This document shows, piece by piece, positions 42,814 to 52,699 of a stretch of 64,000 nucleotides of DNA; the stretch's first letter is position 1, and each line of letters starts with the position of its first letter. The notes below the pieces were generated by a model. That model had not been told where the DNA came from. It was given only the letters and a program-made list of their open reading frames with translations, and ran no database searches. This DNA is from Woeseiaceae bacterium. GTDB taxonomy: Bacteria > Pseudomonadota > Gammaproteobacteria > Steroidobacterales > Woeseiaceae. Where the stretch lies: positions 1 to 64,000 of the forward strand of contig JAJFKP010000015.1 in the NCBI GenBank assembly GCA_021773135.1, in the 5' to 3' direction. The translations under genes were made by a program, and so were the position numbers.

Positions 42814-44128
42814 CGGCTGCAACCGTCTCAGCGTGGCGCCGCGCCACCAGGATCGAAAGTATGATTGCGGGGATCCCCGTCGCAGCGGCGTAAAGAAAGA
42901 AGTTTAGCCAGCCGATTGCCAGCTGCACATCGCCTGAGAAGCCGGCAAGAAACTTCCCGGCAAAAGTGCCGATTGAGCTGAGCAATGCATACTGTGTCGC
43001 AGTGTACCTAATGTTTACCAGGCTCGACATGTATACGATCATGACCGTCGAACCAAACCCAAGTGCGAAATTATCAAAGCTGATGGTCAGGGCCAGCAGC
43101 TCGAGACGAGGCCCGGTGATCGCCATTGTCGCAAAGAACAAATTGGTGCTGACGATAAATATTGCCGCTCCGACAATGCACCGCGGCAGCCCGAATTTCA
43201 AAATCGCTGCAGCCCCCGCCCCGGTGCCGATAAGCGATACCCAGAATCCGTACAACTTGGCTACCGTCGCGATTTGCGCTTTGGTAAAGCCGATGTCCAG
43301 ATAGAACGGATTGGCCAGGATGCCGAGTATTCGATCGCTTACATAGAACGATGCAATGAAAGCCAGCATTACAAAGGACCAGCGCTTATAACGGCTAACG
43401 AAATCGACAAACGGTTCCACAATTGCAATATAGATCCACTGCTTTGCCTGCGTGCCGAAGGAGCCGGCAAGAGTCTGCCCTACAGTGGCTCGCACCTTTG
43501 GCTCGTGGCAGAGCAACGTCGTAATAATGCCGACGGCCATGCCGAGCGCCATGGCCTTGTAAGCCATCGGCCAGGAGCCGAATTCTGCAATATAGAACGC
43601 ACCCGCGGTGCCGATAACGACGGCTACACGATAGCCATACTGGTAGGCGGCAGCCAGTACGCTCTGCATTTCCTGTTCCGCAGATTCTATTCGATAAGCA
43701 TCGATGACAATGTCCTGTGTCGCAGACAAGAATGCAACCGACACTGCCACCAGCGCGAAAGCCGTCATCTGGCTTGCAGGATCGATTCCGGCGAGCGTGA
43801 ATATGCTCGCGCCGAGCGCTACCTGTGACGCCAGTAACCACGCACGCCTGCGCCCAAGCCAGCGAGTCAACAACGGGAGTGTCAACGAATCGACCAGCGG
43901 CGACCAAAGGAGTTTAAAGCTGTATGCGAAACCCAACCAGGCGAAAGTGCTTATCGTGCTGCGGGTGATATCGGCGTCTTCCAGCCAGCCGGTCAGGGTC
44001 GCGTAAACCAGCGGAAACGGCAGCCCGCCGGAAAAGCCGAGAAAGAAAATAAAGATGACCGGTCGCTGCAAATAGTAACGCCAGTCGCGGGGCTCCGCCT
44101 GGTCCTTAGTCGTCGAGTTAGCGCTCAA
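42803..44128 (-). CDS. AmpG-like MFS transporter
   Basis: Major facilitator of 441 residues with 12 predicted helices. FFLGFSGGLPFPLVYATLTGWL is the AmpG family start, and ATQDIVIDAYRIE in the middle is highly characteristic. AmpG imports anhydromuropeptides for cell-wall recycling. The start appears to be TTG 44128 within the last codons of xthA, with no other initiation codon near; translation is probably coupled. Confidence 0.86.
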   Translation of the reverse strand: MSANSTTKDQAEPRDWRYYLQRPVIFIFFLGFSGGLPFPLVYATLTGWLEDADITRSTISTFAWLGFAYSFKLLWSPLVDSLTLPLLTRWLGRRRAWLLASQVALGASIFTLAGIDPASQMTAFALVAVSVAFLSATQDIVIDAYRIESAEQEMQSVLAAAYQYGYRVAVVIGTAGAFYIAEFGSWPMAYKAMALGMAVGIITTLLCHEPKVRATVGQTLAGSFGTQAKQWIYIAIVEPFVDFVSRYKRWSFVMLAFIASFYVSDRILGILANPFYLDIGFTKAQIATVAKLYGFWVSLIGTGAGAAAILKFGLPRCIVGAAIFIVSTNLFFATMAITGPRLELLALTISFDNFALGFGSTVMIVYMSSLVNIRYTATQYALLSSIGTFAGKFLAGFSGDVQLAIGWLNFFLYAAATGIPAIILSILVARRHAETVAADGP

Positions 44129-44894
44129 AAAGGTAATCCATGGTTAACGGCGCGTGATCGGAAAATCTCTCCGCTTTGTAAATTTCGGTTCGCACGACTT
44201 TGTCCCGCAGCCCTGGCGTAACGACCTGGTAGTCCAGTCGCCACCCAACATTGTTGTCCCATGCTCGTCCGCGATTCGACCACCAGGTATATTGGTCGGC
44301 CTCCTCGTTGATGGCTCGAAATGCGTCGACGAATTTTTGCGGCCCGAACAATTCATCCATCCATGCACGCTCTTCGGGCAGAAACCCGGAGTTCTTGCGA
44401 TTGGCACGCCAGTTCCTGAGATCGATTTCCTTGTGCGCGATGTTCCAGTCGCCACAAAGGATCGTTTGCGTGCGTCGGCGCCGGATTTTCTGCAGGTGCG
44501 GCATGAAGCCGTCCAGAAATCGATACTTGGCGTCCTGTCGAATATCGCCTGACGAACCGGACGGGAGATAGACGGACACAACGTTCACATCGCCAAGCTG
44601 GACTTCGAGATAGCGACCTTCATCGTCAAACTCCTGCATGCCAAAACTGCGAATTATTTTTTTGGGCATTATTTTTGTATAGACGGCGGTACCGCTATAA
44701 CCCTTCTTCAACGCGTCCTCGTAATAGCAGTGGTAGCCATGCGGCCTGAAACAGTCGTCCGTCAGCTGATGCTCCTGCGCTTTGGTCTCCTGGATGCATA
44801 CGACGTCGGCCGACTGCTTTTCCAACCATGAGAAGAATCCTTTCCTGGCCGCCGCACGAATACCGTTGGCGTTAAGACTGATTACACGAAACAA
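44118..44894 (-). CDS. xthA: Exodeoxyribonuclease III
   Basis: AP endonuclease/3' exonuclease of 258 residues. Marks: LNANGIRAA, QETKAQ (metal-binding Glu), CGDWNIAH (Asp/Asn), and SDHAPL (catalytic Asp-His). It acts in base-excision repair. The start is TTG 44894, with GGAGCC upstream. First in a set of three overlapping genes with the AmpG-like and Rieske genes. Confidence 0.93.
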   Translation of the reverse strand: MFRVISLNANGIRAAARKGFFSWLEKQSADVVCIQETKAQEHQLTDDCFRPHGYHCYYEDALKKGYSGTAVYTKIMPKKIIRSFGMQEFDDEGRYLEVQLGDVNVVSVYLPSGSSGDIRQDAKYRFLDGFMPHLQKIRRRRTQTILCGDWNIAHKEIDLRNWRANRKNSGFLPEERAWMDELFGPQKFVDAFRAINEEADQYTWWSNRGRAWDNNVGWRLDYQVVTPGLRDKVVRTEIYKAERFSDHAPLTMDYLFER

Positions 44895-45051
44895 AAGCTG
44901 GCTCCGGTCGGAATGCTGTACAGAACTATCGGTGATGTCGTAAAAAAACAGAAATTGATTTATCTCTGTATCATACTTGCCTGCCCTCGATCATCGGCAC
45001 GCGGCAATCGATGCGAGCAATCATACCGGAGCCTGACTGAAGTCCAATACC

Positions 45052-45699
45052 ATGCGCGCCTACAAACGTGAATTTATTGACCTCGCTCTTGAGCTTGGCG
45101 TATTGCGATTCGGTGAGTTTACGCTCAAGTCGGGACGCGTGAGCCCGTACTTTTTTAATGCCGGCCTTTTCTCCAGCGGCTACGCAGCGGCCAAGCTCGG
45201 TCGTTACTATGCATCTGCCATCGCAGAATCACTGCTTGATTTCGACATGCTGTTTGGGCCCGCCTATAAAGGAATTCCGCTGGTCGCCCTGGCGGCATCT
45301 GCCCTGGCCGAGCACCATGATATGGATGTGCCGTATGCATTCAATCGCAAAGAAGCCAAGCATCACGGCGAGGGCGGCAATATCGTAGGGGAACCGCTGG
45401 CCGGAAAGGTGCTTATCGTCGATGACGTCATCACGGCCGGCACGGCAGTTCGGGAAGCCGTCGAAATCATCCGGGAAACCGGCGCCGAGGTTGGCGGGCT
45501 GGTCATTTCACTGGACCGCCAGGAGGTGGGTACCGACTCTCGATCCGCCGTACAGGAGCTCGAACAATCGTTACAGATCCCTGTCGTCAGCATCGTGCAG
45601 CTGGAAGACCTGATTGATATGCTCGAGGAGTCGCCGGAATACGCTGATTTTCTTGAGCCGGTAGTCGCGTATCGTCAGAAATTCGGAATCGATACCTAA
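45052..45699 (+). CDS. pyrE: Orotate phosphoribosyltransferase
   Basis: Makes OMP from orotate and PRPP in pyrimidine synthesis. 215 residues; [25 protein letters not shown] near the start (longer motif at residues 12-36), the flexible loop around [10 protein letters not shown], and the PRPP site [13 protein letters not shown]. Divergent from xthA. Upstream 157 bases show no attenuator I can identify. Confidence 0.95.
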   Translation: MRAYKREFIDLALELGVLRFGEFTLKSGRVSPYFFNAGLFSSGYAAAKLGRYYASAIAESLLDFDMLFGPAYKGIPLVALAASALAEHHDMDVPYAFNRKEAKHHGEGGNIVGEPLAGKVLIVDDVITAGTAVREAVEIIRETGAEVGGLVISLDRQEVGTDSRSAVQELEQSLQIPVVSIVQLEDLIDMLEESPEYADFLEPVVAYRQKFGIDT

Positions 45700-45814
45700 C
45701 CTGCTGTTTTTAATTTAGTTATATAAGGGTTTACAGAATTGAGGTTGACCACTAAGCTTGATTTTCGCGACTCAGTCACTCTTTGCCTGTCAGGATTTAT
45801 GTGATATTTGGCCT

Positions 45815-46441
45815 ATGACGTCCCAAACCCTCAAAGTGCTGACAATTCTGTGTGTATTAGGCGGTTCAGCCATTGCGCAGGATTCGCAGAAACTCTATCG
45901 ATGGGTGGACAACGAAGGCGTAACCCACTTCGGCGACACCATTCCCGCGGAGTACGCTGAGATTGAACGCCAGATTGTGAATCAGCACGGCATTACGGTC
46001 GACGTGATGCGCGCCAAGCGCACTGCAGAAGAGATCCAGGAAGAACTGCGCCAGGAAGAACTGCGCGCCGAAGAGGAATTGCAGCGACGTGCCGATCGGG
46101 CACTGCTCGCGACCTACCTTTCTGTCGATGAAATAGTGATGCATCGCGATCGACGCGTTGAGCTATTCCAGGCGCAGGCGCGCGTAACTGAACTATATTT
46201 GCGCAACCTGCAGCGCAGAATGGATTCCTTGAATGAGGAAGCGGCGAAATTTCGACCGTACAGTGATGATCCGGATGCGCCGATGATCGATCAGGATCTC
46301 GCCGATGACATGTCAACGACGAAACAAACCATCGCACGGCACGAGCAAAACCTGCAGCGGTTTCGGCAGGACGAACAGAGCATCGTCGCGCGTTTTGATG
46401 GCGATATTGACAGGTTCAAGGCGTTGAAGGGATTGAACTGA
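45815..46441 (+). CDS. DUF4124 domain protein
   Basis: Exported protein of 208 residues. The signal peptide (LKVLTILCVLGGSAIAQ) is followed by DUF4124: KLYRWVDNEGVTHFGDTIP. A long Glu/Arg-rich coiled coil fills the rest. It resembles the protein at 24.4 kb in layout but has a longer helical tail. Start 45815 gives a clean signal peptide; the frame is open to 45758. Role unknown. Confidence 0.78.
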   Translation: MTSQTLKVLTILCVLGGSAIAQDSQKLYRWVDNEGVTHFGDTIPAEYAEIERQIVNQHGITVDVMRAKRTAEEIQEELRQEELRAEEELQRRADRALLATYLSVDEIVMHRDRRVELFQAQARVTELYLRNLQRRMDSLNEEAAKFRPYSDDPDAPMIDQDLADDMSTTKQTIARHEQNLQRFRQDEQSIVARFDGDIDRFKALKGLN

Positions 46442-46481
46442 CAGTAAGCTGATGTGTACGTTTCGCCGAGAAGATTGACCG

Positions 46482-46504
46482 CCGCGTGTGACGCGGTTTT
46501 TTTT
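46482..46504 (+). terminator. Rho-independent terminator
   Basis: Stem CCGCGT / ACGCGG with loop GTG and eight T. Ends the DUF4124 transcript before the convergent dut gene. Confidence 0.85.
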
Positions 46505-46510
46505 GTCCAG

Positions 46511-46966
46511 CTAATTTTGGCCCGAATGGCCAAAGCCGCCGGCACCACGCGATGAATCATCGAACTCGGTCACCGTCCTGAACTCAACCTGTTCGACGGG
46601 AACAAAAACCATCTGTGCAATTCGTTCGCCGGGCTCGATTTCGTAGGCCGCGTTGCCACGATTCCATATCGAGACAAATACCTGGCCCTGGTAGTCTGAA
46701 TCGATCAGTCCGGTAAGGTTGCCAAGCACCAGCCCATGTTTATGGCCGAGGCCGGACCTTGGCAGCAGAACTGCGGCAAGTGAGGCGTCGCCAATATGAA
46801 TTGCCAGTCCCGACGGAATGAGCACCGTATCACCCGGCGCGACTGTCAGAGATGCATCGATGCAGGCACGCATATCAAGCCCGGCGGACCCGGCCGTTGC
46901 ATAGTGCGGCAATGGAATCGAATCCCCTATGCGGGGATCCAGAATTTTAAGCTCTATGGAGCGCAA
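46511..46966 (-). CDS. dut: dUTP diphosphatase
   Basis: Hydrolyses dUTP to dUMP. 151 residues; the family motifs are [42 protein letters not shown] and the C-terminal [10 protein letters not shown] that closes over the active site. It follows coaBC closely (12 bases), the conserved coaBC-dut order. Confidence 0.95.
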   Translation of the reverse strand: MRSIELKILDPRIGDSIPLPHYATAGSAGLDMRACIDASLTVAPGDTVLIPSGLAIHIGDASLAAVLLPRSGLGHKHGLVLGNLTGLIDSDYQGQVFVSIWNRGNAAYEIEPGERIAQMVFVPVEQVEFRTVTEFDDSSRGAGGFGHSGQN

Positions 46967-46978
46967 TATTTTCTTCCG

Positions 46979-48229
46979 TCAGTCCCGGACTGCGATGACA
47001 GGTAATTCAGTTTGTGTCTCGGCATGCAAAGTCTGCTCGTAGTTGGACGCAATCAGCTCAACCAATGCGCTCGCAAGCTCTTCTTTATCTGTCAAGGGAA
47101 AAGACATCTCGCCATCGCGCCAATAGACGTCTACGGCGTTCCTGTCGGTTTCAAATCCGAGACCGGGCCCGACCAGGTTGGCAACAATCATATTGAGGTT
47201 CTTTTTCTCGAGCTTGCCCAACGCATATTCGCGAAGATTCTCCGTTTCGGCCGCAAAGCCTACTGTAAACGGCCGGTCAGACAGTCGTGCAACGGATGCC
47301 AGAATATCAGGTGTTTTCACCAGGTCGAGTGACATCTCGCCAGCAGTCTTCTTTATCTTGCCCGCGCTGGCGGACGCCGCATGATAATCGGCGACTGCAG
47401 CCGCACCGATGAATATTTGCACGCCTTCAAGATTATCGTGAACTGCAGCGAACAGTTCTTTCGCGCTTTCGATGTCGATTCGGGTAACGCCGTCTGGCGT
47501 TGTGAGACTGACGGGTCCGCTCACAAGAATGACGTTGGCGCCGGCATCGCGTGCAGCGGCCGCCAATGCATACCCCATCTTGCCGGAGCTGCGATTACTC
47601 AGGTAACGCACGCTGTCTATAGCCTCTCGCGTCGGCCCTGCGGTAATCATGACCGTTTTTCCATCCATTGAGCCGGGTTTCGCTGTCGCCACGGCAATCG
47701 GCTTCATGACCGCCGCCACTATGTCGTCGGGCTCCAGCATTCTCCCCGGACCCGACTCTCCGCATGCCTGGTCTCCCACTGCGGGACCGAGAATGCGCAC
47801 GCCGCGACGCTCCAGTTTCTGCCGGTTTTCCTGAACCGCCGGATTCGACCACATGACATGATTCATTGCCGGAGCCATTACGACCGGCGCTTCTGTTGCC
47901 AGGCAAAGGGTGGTCAATAAATCAGGTGCCCCGCCTGCCGCCAGCCGCGACATTATTTCGGCCGTTGCCGGTGCGATAAGCACCAGATCAGCCCAGCGGG
48001 CCAGCTCAATGTGTCCCATCGCCGCCTCTGCATCAGCATCCCACAAGTTCGAACGTACCGGTTTCCCGGATACAGCCTGTAGCGTCGTTGGTGTCACAAA
48101 CTCTCCGGCGGAGCGGGTCATTACGACCTGTACCTCTGCACCACGGCGCTTGAGCCTGCGCACGAGCTCAGGTGTTTTATAGGCGGCTATGCCACCACTG
48201 ATGCCGAGAATGATTTTTTGCGTCTGCAT
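46979..48229 (-). CDS. coaBC: Bifunctional CoaBC, coenzyme A synthesis
   Basis: Joins cysteine to phosphopantothenate and decarboxylates the product. 416 residues. The CoaC half (1-190) has the FMN fold, the active His in APAMNHVMW and the Cys in GDQACGESGPGRMLE; the CoaB half begins at about 195 with ITAGPTREAIDSVRYLSNRS. Divergent from radC. Confidence 0.95.
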   Translation of the reverse strand: MQTQKIILGISGGIAAYKTPELVRRLKRRGAEVQVVMTRSAGEFVTPTTLQAVSGKPVRSNLWDADAEAAMGHIELARWADLVLIAPATAEIMSRLAAGGAPDLLTTLCLATEAPVVMAPAMNHVMWSNPAVQENRQKLERRGVRILGPAVGDQACGESGPGRMLEPDDIVAAVMKPIAVATAKPGSMDGKTVMITAGPTREAIDSVRYLSNRSSGKMGYALAAAARDAGANVILVSGPVSLTTPDGVTRIDIESAKELFAAVHDNLEGVQIFIGAAAVADYHAASASAGKIKKTAGEMSLDLVKTPDILASVARLSDRPFTVGFAAETENLREYALGKLEKKNLNMIVANLVGPGLGFETDRNAVDVYWRDGEMSFPLTDKEELASALVELIASNYEQTLHAETQTELPVIAVRD

Positions 48230-48386
48230 GTCGTCAATCGCATACCGGGGACGGAAAGCTTAGCCCGTAGGCCGCTTCAATATCCAGCGAATAGCGCCCT
48301 CGTGGCCTGATTTGCGCATTGAATCACAGGAATGGGGACTGCAGTCTCAACAGCCAGGGTGCGATTCGGACAACGGAGGGTCCATG

Positions 48387-49058
48387 ATGCGACAGACAGG
48401 GGTCAAAGATGGCAGACCGATAGATATTGGTAACAGTGCAGATTTGCAGCACCTGTCTGAAGACGCGTTGCTGGCGCTGCTACTCCGCCGCGACTCGCGC
48501 TCGTCCCCGCCGCTCGCGGCAGCGCGCAATCTCCTTGCCCATTTCGGCAGCCTGCGACGCATATTGAATGCAAGCGCCGCGGAGCTTGTGGCCCAGCGTG
48601 GCATCGGGGCGGCCCGTGCTGAACTGCTGCACGCTCTGAAAGAGCTTGCGTGCCGATATTTCGAGCAGACCCTGCCGGTGGGCGAAGCCATTCGCAGCCC
48701 TCAGGATACTGAAACCTTCCTGCTTGCCCGACTGCGTGATCGCCCGCATGAGGTCTTCTGCTGCCTGTATCTCGACAACCGGCACCGCGTGCTCCACTTT
48801 GAAGAGCTGTTTCGCGGCACCATTGATGGAACCTCCGTGTACCCGCGCGAAGTAGTCAAGCAGGCGCTGGCGGTCAACGCGGCCGCCATCATACTCGCGC
48901 ACAATCACCCCTCAGGTATCGCCGAGCCCAGCCAGGCGGACGAGCGCATTACGCGGCGAGTCAAATCCGCTCTGGAGCTGGTCGATATTCGCCTCCTGGA
49001 CCACCTGGTAATAGGCGACGGGACCAGCACTTCGCTGGCCAGCCGGGGCCTCCTGTGA
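48387..49058 (+). CDS. radC: RadC-family JAB1/MPN-domain protein
   Basis: Protein of about 224 residues. A helix-hairpin-helix region (AAELVAQRGIGAARAELLHA) is followed by the JAMM metal motif HNHPSGIAEPSQAD. No proven biochemical role despite its name. Start 48387 is preferred because GGAGG sits seven bases upstream; the adjacent ATG at 48384 is possible. Confidence 0.9.
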   Translation: MRQTGVKDGRPIDIGNSADLQHLSEDALLALLLRRDSRSSPPLAAARNLLAHFGSLRRILNASAAELVAQRGIGAARAELLHALKELACRYFEQTLPVGEAIRSPQDTETFLLARLRDRPHEVFCCLYLDNRHRVLHFEELFRGTIDGTSVYPREVVKQALAVNAAAIILAHNHPSGIAEPSQADERITRRVKSALELVDIRLLDHLVIGDGTSTSLASRGLL

Positions 49059-49075
49059 GCCGCCCGATAACGACC

Positions 49076-49104
49076 TTGATTAGCAGGCAGTCTGCTGGTA
49101 TAAA
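49076..49104 (+). promoter_or_regulatory. Promoter of rpmB-rpmG
   Basis: TTGATT at 49076-49081 and TATAAA at 49099-49104 with a 17-base spacer and an extended -10 TGG. The spacer includes an inverted repeat, AGCAG GCAGT CTGCT. About 60 bases upstream of rpmB. Confidence 0.7.
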
Positions 49105-49163
49105 GTCTCGCTCTTTGCCCGCCGCCCGCGGGCATCCCATATTAAAATCAGAGACTTAAAGCA

Positions 49164-49400
49164 ATGTCCAAGGTTTGTCAGGTCACCGGGAAGCGCCCGC
49201 AGAGCGGAAATAACGTTTCGCACGCGAATAACCGGACTCGTCGGCGCTTTTTGCCGAACCTCCAATACAAGCGGTTCTGGGTCGAATCGGAGAAGCGGTT
49301 TGTACGACTGCGCCTGTCTCATAAAGGCCTCCGCATCATCGACAAACATGGCATTGATAAAGTGCTGGCAGATATGCGCGCTGATGGCCAGCGCGTCTGA
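49164..49400 (+). CDS. rpmB: 50S ribosomal protein L28
   Basis: 78 residues: [20 protein letters not shown] and [17 protein letters not shown] are diagnostic. First gene of the rpmBG operon with a good promoter and a strong terminator after rpmG. Confidence 0.97.
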   Translation: MSKVCQVTGKRPQSGNNVSHANNRTRRRFLPNLQYKRFWVESEKRFVRLRLSHKGLRIIDKHGIDKVLADMRADGQRV

Positions 49401-49418
49401 TCACTGGAGTTAAGGACT

Positions 49419-49574
49419 ATGCGCGAAAAAATCAAACTCGTATCCAGTGCCGGGACCGGTCACTATTACACGACAGCCAAGAACAAGCGGCTGCATCCGG
49501 AAAAAATGGAAACCAAGAAATATGATCCGGTGGTACGTAAGCACGTGATGTACAAGGAAGCGAAGATTAAATAG
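49419..49574 (+). CDS. rpmG: 50S ribosomal protein L33
   Basis: 51 residues: [20 protein letters not shown], then [17 protein letters not shown] and a lysine-rich end. This is the cysteine-free, non-zinc form of L33. Starts 18 bases after the rpmB stop. Confidence 0.96.
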   Translation: MREKIKLVSSAGTGHYYTTAKNKRLHPEKMETKKYDPVVRKHVMYKEAKIK

Positions 49575-49620
49575 CAGACGGCCGATTCGCTGGGCCTGAC
49601 CGGACTAGTATTTTAAGTTA

Positions 49621-49650
49621 AAAAAAACCCGCCGTTGGCGGGTTTTTTTT
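49621..49650. terminator. Bidirectional terminator after rpmG
   Basis: A7, stem CCCGCC / GGCGGG with loop GTT, then T8. The flanking A and T runs would also stop transcription coming leftward from the desaturase gene. Confidence 0.9.
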
Positions 49651-49696
49651 GAGCTTCGTTATGAAAACCTATCGTTCCTATGCTGCTAATCGTTGC

Positions 49697-50133
49697 TATG
49701 AACGCAGCCGTGCCGAAAAATCTTCCAGCACTTTGATCCCACTCGCTTCAGCTTCAGCACACCCAATCCGCCCGCAATATCTTGTCTACCGCAATGCAGG
49801 ACGCGGATTGATCTTTAGCATTAAAGCTTTTATTGGCTGCCCATCTTAAAGAGGCCGGCAGATCAGGACACTGCCAGCTGATATGAACGCAGCCGTGCCG
49901 AGAAATCTTCCAATACTTTGATCCCACTCGCTTCTGCTTCTACGCACCCAATCCGCCCGCAATATCTTGTCTACCGCAATGCAGGACGCGGATTGATCTT
50001 TAGCATAAAAGCTTTTATCGGCTGACCAACTTAAAGAGGCCGGCAGATCAGGACACTGCCAGCTGATATGAACGTAGCCGTGCCGAGAAATCTTCCAATA
50101 CTTTGATCCCACTCGCTTCTGCTTCTACGCACC
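49697..50133. repeat. 185-bp tandem repeat, 2.4 copies, covering the 3' end of the desaturase gene
   Basis: Copies start at 49697, 49882 and 50067, exactly 185 bases apart; the third runs to about 50133. Copies 1 and 2 differ at roughly 11 positions. Each copy contains, on the minus strand, the last 22-27 codons of the desaturase ([17 protein letters not shown] in the gene copy) followed by a non-coding spacer with the palindrome ATAAAAGCTTTTAT (intact in copy 2). Copy 1, next to the terminator, ends the frame with TAG after LRS and may be the original gene end. As 185 is not a multiple of three and each copy keeps a stop, the gene product is not extended. Confidence 0.9.
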
Positions 50134-51226
50134 ACTCCCTAAGCTGCTGCACCAGTCTTTCATTGCTGACATTTGCCCCGTTCCAGATCTCGGATAGCTT
50201 TTCGCGATACTCATGCACGGTACGCAAGGTCGTATTGTCGGCCAACAACGCGCTGAGTCGCTCCATGGCATTCTGATCAAGCAATGTCGGGCGGCGCACG
50301 AGCAATTTCCTGGCGCGGCGAAACGCGGCGTTACCCCTTGCCGATGCTTTCTCCATTCGAAAAACAGGAAGCGTCACCTGCTTCGTATAGTCCCTGAGTA
50401 CATGCATACGATTGACAATGATTGCTCGTAGATTGTCGACATCAAGCTGATCATCTGGCTCGCTCTCGATTACTGGCCGCGGAGCAACCCTGTTTACCTT
50501 CGCAAGTCGCAACGCTTCGAGCGTTTTTATGTAGAGCCAGCCAATGTCAAATTCCCAACGTTGAATCGAGAACTTGGCAGATGTCGGAAACGCGTGATGA
50601 TTGTTGTGTAGCTCCTCGCCACCGATCATCAGTCCCCACGGGATAATATTGGTTGCGGCATCATCACACTCGAAATTCCGGTAGCCCGAGTGGTGCCCGA
50701 TGCCGTTGATGATTCCGGCGGCGAAAACCGGCATCGAGGCCATCTGAATCGCAAATATCGTAATTCCGGGCACCCCAAACAGCAGCAGATCAGCAACCAG
50801 CGCTAGAATGATGCCGCCGTAAGGAACGCGCAAGTACACATTCTTTTCGAGCCAGTCGTTTGGTGCACCCTTGCCGAATTTCTCGATCGTTTCCGGCTTG
50901 TCTTTCTCATCGCGGTACAGCTCTGCACCCTCCAGCAAGACTTTCCTGAGGCCATGGATTTGTGGGCTGTGCGGATCGTCCGTGGTTTCGCAGTAAGCGT
51001 GATGTTTGCGATGTACGGCAACCCACTCGCGCGTCAGCATGCCGGACGTGCACCAGATCCAGAAACGGAAAAAGTGCCGCAATGCGGGGTGCAGGTCAAT
51101 TGACCGGTGCGCCTGGTCGCGGTGCAGGTACAGCGTTACTGCCGCCATCGTGATTTGCACCATGACGAACGTGGTGATGATGTAGCCCCAAAGACCCAGA
51201 TCCAGCAGTCCGTAAAAATATTCCAT
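50048..51226 (-). CDS. Delta9-type acyl-CoA/acyl-lipid desaturase
   Basis: Membrane di-iron desaturase of 392 residues. Histidine boxes are HRDQAH (35-40), HRKHH (72-76) and HNNHH (about 217-221), with [10 protein letters not shown] preceding the third. Hydrophobic helices surround the first 70 and 130-200 residues. A tail of about 150 residues, mostly helical and charged, follows the catalytic part. It makes monounsaturated fatty acids under aerobic conditions. Start 51226 is chosen because [10 protein letters not shown] is the family start; divergent from mutM. The 3' end is duplicated downstream (repeat entry). Confidence 0.9.
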   Translation of the reverse strand: MEYFYGLLDLGLWGYIITTFVMVQITMAAVTLYLHRDQAHRSIDLHPALRHFFRFWIWCTSGMLTREWVAVHRKHHAYCETTDDPHSPQIHGLRKVLLEGAELYRDEKDKPETIEKFGKGAPNDWLEKNVYLRVPYGGIILALVADLLLFGVPGITIFAIQMASMPVFAAGIINGIGHHSGYRNFECDDAATNIIPWGLMIGGEELHNNHHAFPTSAKFSIQRWEFDIGWLYIKTLEALRLAKVNRVAPRPVIESEPDDQLDVDNLRAIIVNRMHVLRDYTKQVTLPVFRMEKASARGNAAFRRARKLLVRRPTLLDQNAMERLSALLADNTTLRTVHEYREKLSEIWNGANVSNERLVQQLREWCVEAEASGIKVLEDFSARLRSYQLAVS

Positions 51227-51383
51227 GCAATTTTCCGTTGTTCGAGAGTTGTTCGGCACTATAACCAATGCGACCGGGATGCGCGTCTTGCAGCGCAATA
51301 GGAACGCTTTGCAGTTTCGACCATTACACGGCGTCGAGGTTGCATGTTTTATGCCGGCAATTAATCAGACTATAGTGTCCCCT

Positions 51384-52196
51384 ATGCCTGAGTTACCCGA
51401 AGTTGAAACCAGCCGCCGCGGCATTGCGCCCTGGATCGAGAATCAGAAAGTGTCGGCAGTGGTCATTCGGGAGCGTCGATTGCGCTGGCCCGTGCCCACG
51501 GAAATCGATCGGAATTTACCGGGCCGGCAAATACGATCCGTGCGTCGCAGAGCAAAATACATTTTACTGGATACTGATATTGGCAGTGCCATGCTGCACC
51601 TGGGCATGTCCGGGAGCGTGCGCATCGTGGACGCAGCGGAGCCGGCCGCCAAACACGATCACTTCGACATTCGCTTTGACAGCGGCAAGGCCCTTCGATT
51701 CAGGGACCCGAGGCGTTTTGGTTCGTTCCTGTGGTCCGCCGTGCCTGAAGACCATGATCTTCTGCGAAACCTGGGTCCGGAACCCCTGTCGCCTGAGTTT
51801 AACGGTGACTACCTGTGGCGAAAATCGCGTGGCCGGCAGGTGACGATCAAGCAATTTGTAATGAATGCTGCGGTGGTGGTCGGCGTTGGCAATATTTACG
51901 CGAGTGAGGCGTTATTTGCCGCAGGTATTCATCCGAAAAGAGCGGCTGGCAGAATCTCTGCAAAGCGCGTCTCGGACCTTGTAGATGCGATCAAATCCGT
52001 TCTCGATCTGGCCATCAGGGCCGGCGGCACGACGCTGAATGACTTCCACGGGAGCGACGGTGAACCGGGATACTTCAAACAGCAGCTCAATGTTTACGGC
52101 AGAGACCGCATGCCCTGCCGGAATTGCAGGACGCCAATCCGCGCGGTCGTACTTGGACAGCGATCAACTTTCTACTGCCATCGCTGTCAACGCTGA
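51384..52196 (+). CDS. mutM: Formamidopyrimidine-DNA glycosylase
   Basis: Removes oxidised purines such as 8-oxoguanine. 270 residues. [12 protein letters not shown] gives the catalytic Pro2 and Glu3 after Met removal; the zinc finger is [17 protein letters not shown] then YCHRC. Start ATG 51384 is fixed by this N-terminus; the open frame upstream is not used. Confidence 0.95.
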   Translation: MPELPEVETSRRGIAPWIENQKVSAVVIRERRLRWPVPTEIDRNLPGRQIRSVRRRAKYILLDTDIGSAMLHLGMSGSVRIVDAAEPAAKHDHFDIRFDSGKALRFRDPRRFGSFLWSAVPEDHDLLRNLGPEPLSPEFNGDYLWRKSRGRQVTIKQFVMNAAVVVGVGNIYASEALFAAGIHPKRAAGRISAKRVSDLVDAIKSVLDLAIRAGGTTLNDFHGSDGEPGYFKQQLNVYGRDRMPCRNCRTPIRAVVLGQRSTFYCHRCQR

Positions 52197-52210
52197 GCTC
52201 TACCCTGTCT

Positions 52211-52690
52211 TCAGCGACACCGCTTGATAAGTGCTTCATTGACGACGGGTGACACGAATTCAGAGATGTCGCCTCCCATGCTGCATATTTCGCGAACCAG
52301 GCTCGATGACACGAAGTTATAGTTTTCGTTGGGGGTCAAGAATGCCGTTTCAACTTCCACCGCGAGATGGCGATTCATCGTGGCAAGCTGAAACTCATAC
52401 TCGAAATCGGATACCGCTCTTAAGCCCCTTACGATGACTCGCAGATCATGCTCACGGGCAAATTCGACAGTCAGGCCGTCGTAACCGGAGACTTCAACGT
52501 TCGCCAGGTCCTGCAGGGAGGCGCGCACCAGTTCGACGCGCTCATCCAGGGTGAAAAGTGGCTCTTTGCTCGGATTCGCGGCAATTGCCACAACTACCCG
52601 ATCGAACAGGCGGCAGGCGCGCCGTACCAAATCGACATGGCCAAGCGTAATGGGATCGAAGGTTCCCGGATACATAGCTGCGACTGACAT
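52211..52690 (-). CDS. coaD: Phosphopantetheine adenylyltransferase
   Basis: Penultimate step of coenzyme A synthesis. 159 residues; [19 protein letters not shown] carries the nucleotide-binding TxGH motif, [19 protein letters not shown] the second. In the rsmD-coaD order typical of gammaproteobacteria. Confidence 0.95.
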   Translation of the reverse strand: MSVAAMYPGTFDPITLGHVDLVRRACRLFDRVVVAIAANPSKEPLFTLDERVELVRASLQDLANVEVSGYDGLTVEFAREHDLRVIVRGLRAVSDFEYEFQLATMNRHLAVEVETAFLTPNENYNFVSSSLVREICSMGGDISEFVSPVVNEALIKRCR

Positions 52691-52699
52691 CGATGCTCC

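Noticed and set aside
49846-50112. 88-codon minus-strand frame in the tandem repeat
   Set aside because: It is a frame-shifted reading through repeat copies and the spacer, repeating its own start; no independent gene signals.
49697-50133. CRISPR array or transposon
   Set aside because: The unit is 185 bases with no short-repeat/unique-spacer pattern, no terminal inverted repeats and no transposase; it copies a gene end.
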